Below, piece after piece: positions 37,301-48,369 of a DNA stretch of 64,000 nt. Origin of the DNA: Vespula vulgaris (taxonomy: Eukaryota; Arthropoda; Insecta; Hymenoptera; Vespidae); contig NC_066600.1 of NCBI RefSeq assembly GCF_905475345.1, positions 1,681,501 through 1,745,500 on the forward strand. The letters run 5' to 3'. Below the pieces are notes generated by a model that was not told the origin of the DNA, ran no database searches, and worked only from the letters and a program-made list of their open reading frames with translations. Position 1 is the first letter of the stretch. Every line of letters begins with the position of its first letter. A program made the translations under genes and the position numbers.

Positions 37301-38866
37301 AAAGATCGTCTGTTATATATTTCAATATATCGAAAGCATGAGGAATTCCCTACGATCGTGCCTAAAAATCGTTCGAAATATTTAATAGAGCTCAAATATT
37401 GAAATAATAAAATAGAGCCACTATTTATTCAATTAATATTTCCAAAATTTTTGATCAGTATTTTAAAAGAATAGCTAATATTAATAATAAAATGTCAATA
37501 CGTAATATAAGCACGATCAATATTATATCGATCAATTCATGACGTAATAATTATTTATACTAACCACAATATTCATATATACTCATTAATTTTACAAGAT
37601 ATTTATTATTAATTAATAAAAATACTGATCAAATAAACAAAAATGATAAAATAGGGAACGTGTAAAGAACAAACAAATTAGTGGTATTGCACTTTTTCTC
37701 AACAATATTTAAACCTTGCATGTATATGCATTTTCCTTGATATATTCCATTTTAACTCATAAATATCCTTTTAGCTGATCCGTTTAACCCTTCGAGCAGT
37801 ACGAACGTACATTTACGTTTTGAATTATGCACCGATGTAGTACTGCCGTTAATTTACGTCTAGTCTTAATATTTTAACACATCTACTCATTTATATATAC
37901 TTGCTGTATATAGTTCAATAGCACTACGAAAGCTCATTGCTCAAAGGATTAAAACGTCATAACGTGGTTTGTTAATAATTAAGAGTAGTATAGTTTGCAC
38001 CAAAGCACGAATAAAATTGTAGTTACTATTTTTGGAGAGCTTTCCAAGTACCAGAAGTAAATTTGAAAAATGTTCCCTCCCTCCTTTTTTCTTCTTAACA
38101 TTACCACATAAAAATCAATTTATTTCGAATAATTCGAGAATGTAAAAGAGGCGTGTTTTACGTTGGGTGTTATTTAAAAGCGATATATTATTAAGTTGAA
38201 ATTTACTACAGGTACTTAGAAAATATCCCGTATAGAAGCGAGAAAAACGAACGAAAAAAAGAGTAATTTTCAGGATTCGAATCGGCTGGTGTCGATATTG
38301 TGAATGGTCAACACGTCAGCAGTAGCGACAGTAATAAACATACGAATACCAACACGAATCCGTATGCTAACGCAAATGCACCACCAGCGCCCGTTGATCC
38401 TGTACCCGGGGGAAATGGTTATCATCAAGTAAACTCTGGTACCAATCTAGGTTACCCTTCTTATCCAAGCAATGTAGGCTCTTCGAATAACAACAATGGT
38501 TATCCACCATATCCGTCAACGAATCGGGGAAATAACCCACAAACTGATAACCTTGGTTATCCGCCGTATCCAACTATGAACAGGATGCCGCAACCTGGTC
38601 AAGGATATCCTGGTCAAGGTTATCCCCCATATCCAGGACAATCTGGATATCCGCAAACAGGCTATCCGCAACAACAGTATCCGAACGGTCAACGATATCC
38701 AGTAGGACAATATCCTGGTTATCAGAATTATCCGAATCAGAACCATCGTGGATATGCCTACAATTCGAATTCTGTATATCGTAAAAATGGTAGCGTCGGA
38801 CAGTCTGCATCTTTAACGACCATTTGCTTCATTAGCTTAGCCTTGATATTTGTCAATTGGTCGTGA
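34358..38866 (+). CDS. Secreted Cys-rich, YPPYP-repeat protein with GPI-like tail
   Basis: Four exons join in phase 1: 34358-34439 (5' UTR from 34355), 35625-35753, 36334-36426 and 38274-38866, giving about 298 residues. Residues 1-25 form a signal peptide (hydrophobic core LTALLVIVVI). Two cysteine modules follow: six Cys in the second exon (YGRSCKDIGC to PTCKKT) and four in the third (SCSSIIC to PKC). The long last exon encodes a low-complexity region rich in N, G, Y, P and Q with repeated GYPPYP and GYPxx units. The C-terminus is a short hydrophobic segment (TTICFISLALIF) after a small-residue stretch, as in GPI-anchored proteins. I do not recognise an orthologue name. An AATAAA lies at 38937-38942. 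An optional 54-nt exon may lie at 37082-37135. Confidence 0.82.
37082..37135 (+). CDS. Possible 54-nt cassette exon of the secreted gene
   Basis: Bounded by TTTTTTAG and GTATGT. It is 54 nt long, stop-free in the incoming frame and preserves phase 1 on both sides. It would insert the residues DTAILKLKIESNQNYYTF between the Cys modules and the YPPYP region. Supported only by splice signals and phase. Confidence 0.4.
37784..37952. mobile_element. piggyBac-like MITE
   Basis: A 169-bp segment is bounded by TTAA on both sides, the piggyBac target duplication. Its ends are inverted: CCCTTCGAGCA at the left, and TCCTTTGAGCA when the right end is reverse-complemented (two differences in 11). There is no coding capacity. 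It sits in the last intron of the secreted-protein gene. Confidence 0.6.
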
Positions 38867-39377
38867 TTATAAAAGATATTTACTTATTTTTTTTTTTTCT
38901 TATTATTAAACGGTGCATTGCTATCCTCTATCCAAAAATAAATTCATATAACGTTCTAAGCGTATTTTATAAAACATATTTATACGCGAAAATCATTTCG
39001 CATGAATTTTGAACGGATTTATTTCCTTTTAATATTTCTAATAAATTATGAAGTTTGATTAAGAGCGAAATAGTTTTCAAAGTTTCTACATAAATGCAAC
39101 ATGTACCTGACTACGTATGATTATTTTTATCTTAGAAATTTGCTGTACAGTTTAATTTATATACCATGACAATTTCAATGTGCAACTTTTACAAATGTAG
39201 TCGTAATGTCTACCGTCCAATTGCTTTATTAAATGATTGCTGACTATGCAATGCACGGTGCCTTCGTTGTGACTCACATATTTATATGTATATGTATACG
39301 TTCATACGAAAACTATTTATATGTATATACGTAGATCATCAATACTCGTTTACATATAATGGTTGGTAAATTACATT

Positions 39378-39454
<77 letters not shown>

Positions 39455-40144
39455 TGTATGTATATACACACATATACATATACATATACATATAATAAAA
39501 TGTACTCTAATAATAATTAAAATAATATTCTTGTAGCAATTGTTAATATTTAGTAATAATGAATCTATTTTTAATGATATTTATTATGATTATTCTATAC
39601 AAAGCACATGTGTCTTTTAAATAATTCTTTAAAGACGTGTATAAAAATGAAGTATTAATATAACAAATTTTATCTGCTTTGCTTATAATTTCATCTTGTA
39701 TATTGCTGCATTTCTCTACATTTTAAAATTATTATATATTATATATAATTCTTTATTCTAATATTAATTTAACTTATATAATTTATGATAGCATACACAT
39801 AAATAAAGAACAAATTTAGAATTGCCCAATATCGATCTTAAATAAGATGTATTCATCTGAATTGGATAAATCCTTGATTTGACCTGAACAAAACATTAAC
39901 ACCATCCTTGTGAATGTAAACAACATAAAACAGGGTATATTTACTTTATATTACATCAACAGCATGCAGTTTTAACTAACTGTAACCAAACAATTATTTT
40001 TTAATTTAACATAAAAATATCAATTGTTTTTAAAGATTTTCTAGAAAGCAGTTAATTATTTTTGACTTGATAGTTAACTATATTATTTTTGACATGTTTT
40101 AACATAACAATAAATTTGTTGATTATCGATCTACAATTTGACAG
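38867..40144 (+). other. 3' UTR and intergenic DNA with TA/TATG repeats
   Basis: Contains (TA)n at about 39381-39426 running into (TATG)n to 39462. No coding signal is seen, apart from a possible tiny ATG-GTT-G exon near 39359-39367 that could feed the exon at 40145. Confidence 0.5.
39381..39462. repeat. Compound (TA)n-(TATG)n microsatellite
   Basis: About 46 bp of TA followed by about nine TATG units. Confidence 0.95.
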
Positions 40145-40395
40145 TATCATATCCAATACCACCAACACCACCACCAAGAGCATATGGACCTGGAAGATCA
40201 TCCGGACGTTCTGGATCCAGAAATACTATCGGTGATAATTCTATCTGGAATCGATTGTTTGGAGATGATCGTAATCGTGGATCTAATGGCCGTCCGACTG
40301 GCAGATCTAATTCTCAACGCACAAGAGATGATTATTATAATACTCATGCTTCCACTGATAATCATGGCAATAGAATTTGGACCTTCTCTGGTTAA
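40145..40395 (+). CDS. Orphan terminal coding exon, Pro/Gly/Arg-rich
   Basis: After an ATTTGACAG acceptor, an open frame in phase 1 runs to TAA at 40393-40395 and encodes about 83 residues. It starts SYPIPPTPPPRAYGPG and is followed by an R/S/G-rich part with IWNRLFGDDRNRG. It ends HGNRIWTFSG. Composition and codon use look like real protein, not simple repeat. No domain is recognised. The source of its 5' part is unclear: it may be an alternative last exon of the upstream secreted gene (which also uses phase 1), a gene with a very small first exon, or a gene fragment. Confidence 0.5.
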
Positions 40396-40534
40396 GATAT
40401 AATTCCTCAACTAAAACAATTTCTTCTTTCTTACATTCTTATATTGTTTTTTTCAGTTATAGAAGAGCATATTATTTTCTCTATAAATATTGCTCTAATT
40501 TCTTTCGCTTTATCAGGAACATGCAATATATATT

Positions 40535-40590
<56 letters not shown>

Positions 40591-41173
40591 TATTTTAAAT
40601 GCAATCATATTTACTTAATATATTATTCATAAATAGTACCAACAAAAATTAAGTATATCCATTAAGTACCTATAATGAAAAATAAAAACTTTTCATTCCT
40701 ATATACTATTTTTAAATATTATTATACACAATTTTTTCTGTTACCTTAAAACTTACTTTTCTTTAACTGTAACAAAATTTCATAAAAGGAATTATCTTTT
40801 AAATTTTATTTATATATAAATACTCGATTCAGAATGATTATCTATAATAATTTATTTGATTTACAACATTTTACACGTGTAATTCACATAAAACTATAAA
40901 TTAATTATAATATACTAAAGTACAGTATAAAGAGGAACTTTTAGTATGTATGAAAAATATAGTCTATTAATCTTACATCTTTTAAAAGTTACATTTGATT
41001 TATTTGAAACTATGCATGTAGATTGTAAAATCCTAAATGATATAATACAACATGCTTCATAATTTTTATTTACCTTTTTTCCCTAACAATTCCTAGAATT
41101 CACAAATATATGATATTATTATGCAATTATAATATCAGTACACAATAAAAATACTAAATTCTACTATAAGCTC
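40396..41173. other. Convergent 3' region before hay
   Basis: AT-rich, with (AT)n at about 40543-40588. On the minus strand an AATAAA (41070-41065) lies about 105 nt past the hay stop codon. Confidence 0.6.
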
Positions 41174-43570
41174 TTAAGTTCTGAATTTTTTAAATAGCGG
41201 ATGTTTATTAGCTGTTGAAGAACTTGGGGCTTTTTTATATTCATAATAAACGGCATCATCTGCTCCTGATAGTGATGTCATATTTCCTGCTTTCGTTGTA
41301 ACTGATCGTATACCTTCCCCAGGTATTCTTTCTTCATCTGCATCCATATCGCTGGCTGTAAGGACTTGTTGCAACAACTGACCTTGTTCTTCTCGTACGC
41401 TATACATTAAATCTGGCTCATCGTCCATACCTGCCAACTTAGTAATGACTTTATAAGCATAGCCTTGATTAACAAGAAATCTTTGACGTTTTCTTGAATA
41501 ATTCATTTCCATAGTATCTTGTGATACTAATGTATAAAAGAAGGCATTATATTCTTCTGCAATTGCGCCTTTTTTAGCTCTTAATATACGGCCCAATCGT
41601 TGAGCTTCTTGACGTCGGGAACCGCCATGTGAAGAAATCTGGATTAGTACATTTGCTTCTGGTAAGTCGAAAGAAGTATCAGCTACTTTACTAACAAATA
41701 TTGTATTTACTTTTGTATTAAATTTAAAATTTTGCAGTATCTGTATACGTTCGTTTTGACTAGTTGGTCCATAAATATAGGGTTTATTCATTTTAATAGC
41801 ATAATGTTTTAATGCAAATACATTGTCTGAGAAGACAATTGTTTTATCACCACGTCTTTCGTGGTATCTAATCAAATATTGACAACTTCTAAACTTATTT
41901 GGATTCATTACGTACAATAACAGTTTCCTATTTGTTTTACATCCAAGATATTCCCTATAAAACTCAGGGGTCATAGGGCACCATACTTCAGCACATTGCA
42001 CTCTGGCAATGAATCCCCGTTTTTGTAGTTCTAACCAATTGGCTTCATATAATTTTGGGCCAATTAAAAAATTGAGATCTGCAATTTTATCATCTTCTCG
42101 CAATAATGTAGCTGTTAATCCTAATTTACAATGAGATTGTACGATTGTTAACACTCTTCTGAACATCTTGGCAGGAATTGTATGTACTTCATCTAAAACC
42201 ATAATTCCCCATTCCTGTTCTTGAAGCCATCGCATAGTTTGCTCAGCTTCCCAAGAACGTTTTTGTGTATGTGTTATCATAGAATATGTAGTGATTAAAA
42301 TGCCACAACCCATAGGCTTATCTTTTGCTTCACTAGTAAATCGACAAATCATAGAATCATCAGCAGTAGACCACATCTTAAATTGCTGCTTCCATTGTTC
42401 TACAGATACTCCAGAATTACAAAGTACCAAAGCACGCTTTCGTACTGTACAACAAGCTGTTACACCAACTAAACTTTTTCCTGCACCACATGGCAGTACT
42501 ATCACACCTGATCTAGCACGTCCATTGCCAAACATTTTACGTAAACTTTTTTCTTGATAAGGCCTTAAAACTGCAGATGGTTTTAAATCAATATTTATAT
42601 CAGGATTTACATTGTCATTGCGGAAATCATATTCTGCTAATAATGGATATTCCAACTCTATACATCTTTTTTGTATAACTTCAATTTTTTCTTGATTAAC
42701 TTCAAAACTGACAGTTTTTAATTCTTGTTCTTCTTCTTCATCTTCATCTTCTTTATCAATTTTTTCATAAAATGTAGTTATATCTTCTGGAATAGCAGCC
42801 GTTTCTGATGGTGTTTGATCAACTTTAGTTTCTGGAGCAGCTTGTTTAGCAGTAACTGCTTGAGCACTTGGTAATGGTTTTGCACCAAATCTTATATTCT
42901 TTGCTTTGTTTTGAATATTTGTTGTGACTTCATCCTTTTCTAAATCATCTATATTTTTTCTTAATCTACATTGCTGTATAACAGGATCCTTCAGAAGTGT
43001 TTGTAATACTTCTGGAAATGGAGATTCCACAAAATATTTATTACGTTTTAGTACAAGCTTTACTTTGCCATACGATAATGTACATAACTTTATAAATTCT
43101 ATAATACCATTAGGTATACTAGTTTTACTCAATCTTTTTAAATATTCTATTATATCATGAGTTTGAAGACCTACACTAACAGCAGCATACAACGAATATG
43201 CCGTTAATTTATATTCGTGAATATGTTCTGGTCGACAAACAGGTTCTGATATTGCTATCAAAAAGTCGTGGGCATGTTTATATACCGGTGAAAATGATTC
43301 AAGAAAAATATGTCCATTTGGTGCTACCCATAATGGTCTAGATTCACAGTCAGATTTTAGCGTCATTTGTGAACGATAATCTTTTGCACCGAATTCATCT
43401 TCTAATACAGCTTCATCTTGTTTTTCTATATCAGTTTTGGCAGCGTCTGGAATACCCTCTGTTTCTACAACATCAGTAGAATCATCATCCATGCATTCTT
43501 CATGGTCTTCTTTTCTTTTTTTCCATTTGCCTCTGTCATTATCTTTTTTAAAACGTTTTGGTGGTGCCAT
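41174..43570 (-). CDS. hay: TFIIH helicase/translocase subunit XPB
   Basis: A single uninterrupted exon of 798 residues (human XPB has 782). XPB is the 3'-5' translocase of TFIIH that opens promoters for RNA polymerase II and unwinds DNA in nucleotide-excision repair. The N-terminus is basic (MAPPKRFKKD), followed by the XPB-specific N-terminal domain and an acidic stretch near 272-284. Superfamily 2 motifs are visible: Q/RPYQ near 336, Walker A CGAGKS (361-366), DEVH box (460-463), TAT motif (486-488) directly followed by the XPB RED element (491-493), and motif VI QRLGRILRAKKG. The C-terminus reads DTMEMNYSRKRQRFLVNQGY as in other metazoan XPBs. It is head to head with TAF5L, with about 330 bp between start codons. 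Confidence 0.98.
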   Translation of the reverse strand: MAPPKRFKKDNDRGKWKKRKEDHEECMDDDSTDVVETEGIPDAAKTDIEKQDEAVLEDEFGAKDYRSQMTLKSDCESRPLWVAPNGHIFLESFSPVYKHAHDFLIAISEPVCRPEHIHEYKLTAYSLYAAVSVGLQTHDIIEYLKRLSKTSIPNGIIEFIKLCTLSYGKVKLVLKRNKYFVESPFPEVLQTLLKDPVIQQCRLRKNIDDLEKDEVTTNIQNKAKNIRFGAKPLPSAQAVTAKQAAPETKVDQTPSETAAIPEDITTFYEKIDKEDEDEEEEQELKTVSFEVNQEKIEVIQKRCIELEYPLLAEYDFRNDNVNPDINIDLKPSAVLRPYQEKSLRKMFGNGRARSGVIVLPCGAGKSLVGVTACCTVRKRALVLCNSGVSVEQWKQQFKMWSTADDSMICRFTSEAKDKPMGCGILITTYSMITHTQKRSWEAEQTMRWLQEQEWGIMVLDEVHTIPAKMFRRVLTIVQSHCKLGLTATLLREDDKIADLNFLIGPKLYEANWLELQKRGFIARVQCAEVWCPMTPEFYREYLGCKTNRKLLLYVMNPNKFRSCQYLIRYHERRGDKTIVFSDNVFALKHYAIKMNKPYIYGPTSQNERIQILQNFKFNTKVNTIFVSKVADTSFDLPEANVLIQISSHGGSRRQEAQRLGRILRAKKGAIAEEYNAFFYTLVSQDTMEMNYSRKRQRFLVNQGYAYKVITKLAGMDDEPDLMYSVREEQGQLLQQVLTASDMDADEERIPGEGIRSVTTKAGNMTSLSGADDAVYYEYKKAPSSSTANKHPLFKKFRT

Positions 43571-43902
43571 TCTTTAAAAAATCCAAATTCCAATAGACAC
43601 CAACAAGAACCAAACAGAACTGACCTCACTAACTGATGTGCAATAAATCTATCGAGTCAAATCAGAATTTAAAAAGGCTGTTTTACAGATAAACATTGAA
43701 GACACTAGCGCCTTCATATAGTGAGTTGCTTATACTGCCCTCTTTCGTCGGAAAATTGCAATTAGAATAAAACAATTCTCAGCTGTATTCCCCAATTTCA
43801 TTTAGAAGTTGATACGCTTACATTGGATACGATGAATATCGTAGTTCTTAATAAATTTTGAGATCTTAAAAAAAAATATAAGCGTGATTGATCAATTGAT
43901 AA
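43571..43902. promoter_or_regulatory. Bidirectional promoter between hay and TAF5L
   Basis: Only 332 bp separate the divergent start codons, so both core promoters and both 5' UTRs must lie here. No TATA box is evident, as is usual for housekeeping genes. Confidence 0.75.
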
Positions 43903-44450
43903 ATGAAAATGAAGCGTTCAAAAAATGAAATAATAAATGCTACGGTCGAATCGTATTTGAAACGACGTCATTATCAGGTAAAATTTTTGGTTAGATTCCT
44001 TCGAAACTACAATCACTTACAAATATTCTAACATAACCCTAATTATTTGTTTATTTACATAGCAAGCTGGTGAATTTCTTTGTAAACCCGATCAATCAAT
44101 TTGCCAAACAGGCGATGAAGTGACTCTTAGTGCAACCGTTAAGTGGGGTATATCTCGGGATAATTCAATTGTCTTCAGTGCTATCACTATTGATACAGCT
44201 GCTGCAGATCAAGCATACGAACGGTTGGTTTTTTAATTAATTTTTCCTTATTTGTTCAACGATTTATATATAAGCCTTGTTATAAAATTTAATAATCTAT
44301 TTTTATAATTTTCAAATGAAACATCAATCTGAAGCGTTTGCAAAATAATTCAAATTACGTAGAGGGCAAATACAGAATTAGTATTTTCTCTCTTCATATT
44401 TAAATAAATTAGATTAGACATAAATGGATTGTGAAGCACTTCTTCTAAAG

Positions 44451-44497
<47 letters not shown>

Positions 44498-47195
44498 CAT
44501 ACATATATACACATATACACACATATTTACATGTTAAAATCTTTCAGACTAAAGATGTGGGTAAATGTTATACTTAATGATAAATTAAAAACAGAGCTAA
44601 AAGGTCTTCTGTATCCAGTATTTTGCCATCTTTATTTAGAAATGTTACATGCTGGAAATAGACAAGCTGCAGTGCAGTTTTTAAAATCTCACCAAGGTGA
44701 ATTTATTAGTGAAACAGAAAAGAGTTTTTTAGAAGAACTTTCCAGTGTCTTTTCTATACAAGATATTGAATTAAGACCATTGGTAAATGCATTTAGAACT
44801 AGAAAATATAAAGTAGATATGTCAGATGTAGCTCATATATGCCTTCAACAATTTCTTAAAAAACATGGGCATATAACATTAATGCAGGTAATATAATCTT
44901 TTTTAATCGATAAATTAAAATTAATTATAGTCATATTTGTATTATTAAACTCTTATAATAAACAAAAATCTAATAATATTTATATTGTTTTATACAGATA
45001 ATAAATACACATGTCACTATAATTAAAAAGGTAGATTCTGTTCCAATGGATACTGATTCAAGTGAAAGTAGAGGACAGCGTTCTGAGATTGGAATTAATG
45101 GGCATGTAGAGCAACCATGTGGGACTGGAGTTGATCGTGAAATGCGGGAACTGCAAGAGGCCATACGACTGATACAAAATAATACTTGGCAACCATTACG
45201 CATGTTTACTGTAAACAATGCTATCGAAAAGTAATTTATATAGTATATCTCATATATAGTAATCACTGAGAATAATGTACTTCTTTCATTATTAAGTTAT
45301 AAAAAATATAAGCAGTATATTATTTTATGGTCAAATATTATAGATATTAAATATCATTATTTTTTTTATATATTTTTTAATTTTCAGTGCAAGCTGTGGT
45401 ATGGTAGCATCTAATTTAGATAAAGTTGCTGTAGGATTCAGCACTTCTGAAATAAGATTATGGGGTACAAGTGAAACAGTACTAATTAAGCCAGATTTTA
45501 GAGAACCATCTATTTCACTTGCTCGTAGCGTTCCACCTTGGAGTAACTTCAGTGAAAACAATCTCTTTAGAGATGAAGCAGGAGCAATAGTATTAAGGGG
45601 ACATACTGACGTAATACATGATATGCGATTTGTTCCAAATGCAGATCTTCTTTTAACAGTATCTAGTGATAAAAATATGCGGGTATGGAGATTGCACGAT
45701 TATACTTGTGCTGCTATATATAAGTATGTATAGCTCCTTAATAACCGTATTTGTGTTCTGTCTATAATATAATAACGAATTTGTGCACTTTGGACGATAT
45801 GACCTGCTTTATTAATAATTTATTCATAATTTATTAATGATCCTTAAAAAAGAAAATACTTTCAGATTCATCTTATATATTTGAACTCAACATTGCAAGG
45901 TTGTAACGTATGATTATAAAATTGTCCTTGCACATGATTAAAAAATGATGAGAAAAATCAATAAGTAAGTAGCATAGTATAATTTAAACAATATTATTAT
46001 AAAATTGATTCATGATCAATAATTAATTTACATATTTACACTTTGATTCTTTTCGCATGTAATTATCACTGAATACCTTCTTGCTAGTGCACAGAATTAT
46101 CATAACATATAATTATAAAAACGAATTGAGAACACGCTTCCTTATTATTGAAAATGTTAAAATACACTTTTTTCTTTGTATTAAAAAATGAGCTTCATTA
46201 TTTATTAAACAATTGAAAATTGCAAATATTAAACAGGTCATGAAATTCAAATGCTCAAATTCGGCAATAATTTATATATTGTACATTATGTTGGATATAA
46301 TTTATTCAAAAATATATTTATTAGGAATAAATAAAATTTCTTTTTTCTAGTGGACACAACTATCCTATATGGTGCATGGATACTAGTATATTTAATTTGT
46401 ATATAGCAACTGGATCTCATGATAGAACAGCAAAATTATGGTCTTTAGATAGAAAATTCCCATTAAGAATATTTGCAGGACATTTTTTAGATGTAAATGT
46501 GTGTAAAATTTTGTCAATATTATTATATATCACTAAAGGAAGAATACTTCTTGTAACATAATATCATTTTCAGAGCATAAAATTTCATCCAAATGCTCGA
46601 TATCTAGCAACAGGATCTGCAGACAAAACAATTAGATTATGGGATAAGGATGATGCAAATCTATTAAGAGTATATGTTGGCGCTCAATCAACTATTTATA
46701 GTTTAGCTTTTAGTCCAGACGGAAAATATTTAGCTGCTGCCGGTAAAAATGTTTATAATAAAAACACATTATTTTATGCCTATATATTATTTTATAAAAC
46801 TCTATTTTATCTGTTTTATGTAGGAGATGATAAGTCTATTGCAATTTGGGATCTAGCAACTAATTCATTATTGACTGAACTTAAAGGTCATCAAGATACA
46901 ATCATGAATGTAGATTGGAGTCTAGATGGACAGTATATTGCTAGTGCCAGCGCGGATGGCATAGTTCGTTTGTGGTCCACACAAGATAATATTTTAGTTT
47001 CTAATAAGTAAGTGCAATATATAATTGTTATACATAAAAGATTTAAATATTGATAAATTCATTCTTTGCAGTGGATCAAAAACATCATCCAACAAAACAG
47101 AAAATTTTCATACATATTCAACATATTGCTCAAGTATTCTTTCTCTTCGATATTATGAAAAAAACAATTCATTAATTTGTATTGGAACTACATAG
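43903..47195 (+). CDS. TAF5L: SAGA subunit TAF5L / will decrease acetylation
   Basis: Nine exons join in phase: 43903-43977, 44063-44223, 44548-44887, 44998-45230, 45388-45723, 46351-46498, 46574-46742, 46824-47007 and 47072-47195. The product is 589 residues, the same length I recall for human TAF5L. The start KRSKNEIINATVESYLKRRHY corresponds to the LisH-like N-terminus of TAF5L and differs from TAF5 proper. A TAF5-type NTD2 follows (LLYPVFCHLYLEMLHAG). From about residue 335 a WD40 propeller is seen, with LRGHTDVIHDM, TGSHDRTAKLW, TGSADKTIRLW, AAGDDKSIAIW and SASADGIVRLW. TAF5L (Drosophila wda) is a core scaffold of the SAGA histone acetyltransferase. An AATAAA lies at 47222-47227. Confidence 0.93.
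44456..44492. repeat. (TA)n microsatellite in TAF5L intron 2
   Basis: A pure TA run located about 50 bp before the exon 3 acceptor. Confidence 0.9.
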
Positions 47196-47465
47196 AAAAT
47201 TTAGTATTTTAATAATAACTGAATAAAATGACAATATATGTTTCGATTATGTTAAATTATATCGTTTTTATATTTTTTAATACATATATGCAAAATTATT
47301 TTTGACTTTGTAATATATCAATTAACATATAATTATAGAGATATAAACGTGGTAAGTAATGAAAATCGAATTAAATTTCATATCTGTGAAATATATTATG
47401 AAAAATATGAATCTTACTAATATCTTGTAGTAACTGTATTGAATAGAAATATTTTTAATAATTTT

Positions 47466-47511
<46 letters not shown>

Positions 47512-48369
47512 CGATTTATAATTATATTATATTAACCGAAGATGCATATCATTTATCTATGTAATCTTATAGAAAAAAATAACCAGAAATCTATTTTTTT
47601 CAAGTTAGTTAGATGCTAGAGTATATAAACTGTTTATATGTGATACCACGTGACAAATACGTCATCTTTACTCGTTTGCTTATTGGCTGATCATAAGCAC
47701 GCATCCTTGCGTATATATATGTACATATATATTCACATTTCGCTTAGAAGAGCGCTAGAATGTGTAAACACATTTACCCTACCTGTGGATTGGCGACACT
47801 GGAATCCACACGCGTGCGCGCTGTCAGCATGATCAACATGACTGTTGAAATATGTTTATGGCGAGTATTAAACGAGTGGCCGTATAGTTGTAATTTGCAG
47901 TAAATTATTATATTTTGTTGACATATAAAGGTATATAAATATATTCGTCATAATATATCGTTTATTCAGGCATTTCCTTAAGTGACAGAATTATACGAAC
48001 AAAAACAAAAATTATCTTCTATTTTAACCTTGTTTGTAAAAAAAGTTAGTAGAAGAAAAAATTCGAAAATTCCTTTGTGAAAATTAATGATATGATCTTA
48101 ACTTATAATTACTGGCTAATATTGCCATAAAAGTGAGTAAATTAATAATTGTTTAATTAAGTTCTTTAATAGCATTAAATAAAACCTTTACTAGTCTTCT
48201 CTTGTATAATGTAATTTAATGCAATTATAGTTTATATCTATGACTTAATTCACAATTGTAGAAAATTTTTTTGGAACTATAGTTTTTGATAATTAGTTAC
48301 CAAGTGTTATTAAAACCGATTACAGAAATTTTACAACAAGGGATGTTGGTCTGATAAGCAGAAGTCAAA
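47196..48369. other. Intergenic DNA and 5' region of UBE3C
   Basis: Holds (TA)n at about 47473-47508, then a less AT-rich promoter-like block, then AT-rich DNA. A possible 5' UTR intron ends at TAAGCAG just before the UBE3C ATG. Confidence 0.5.
47640..47880 (+). promoter_or_regulatory. Candidate UBE3C promoter
   Basis: Clustered elements in an otherwise AT-rich region: E-box CACGTG (47647-47652), CRE half-like TACGTCA (47658-47664), and two inverted CCAAT boxes ATTGG (47682-47686 and 47789-47793), followed by a CpG-rich ACGCGTGCGCGC stretch near 47809-47820. Orientation is inferred from the gene downstream. Confidence 0.45.

Noticed and set aside
40145..40395. Selenoprotein K or SARAF C-terminus
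   Set aside because: Both are Pro/Gly/Arg-rich small ER proteins, but no diagnostic motif matches and the frame ends with TAA after WTFSG without a Sec codon.
42291..43160. Plus-strand frames of 78-88 codons
   Set aside because: Antisense shadows of the XPB coding sequence.
43903..47195. Assignment as TAF5 proper (TFIID)
   Set aside because: The N-terminus KRSKNEIINATVESYLKRRHY, the 589-residue length and the WD40 details fit TAF5L/wda better.
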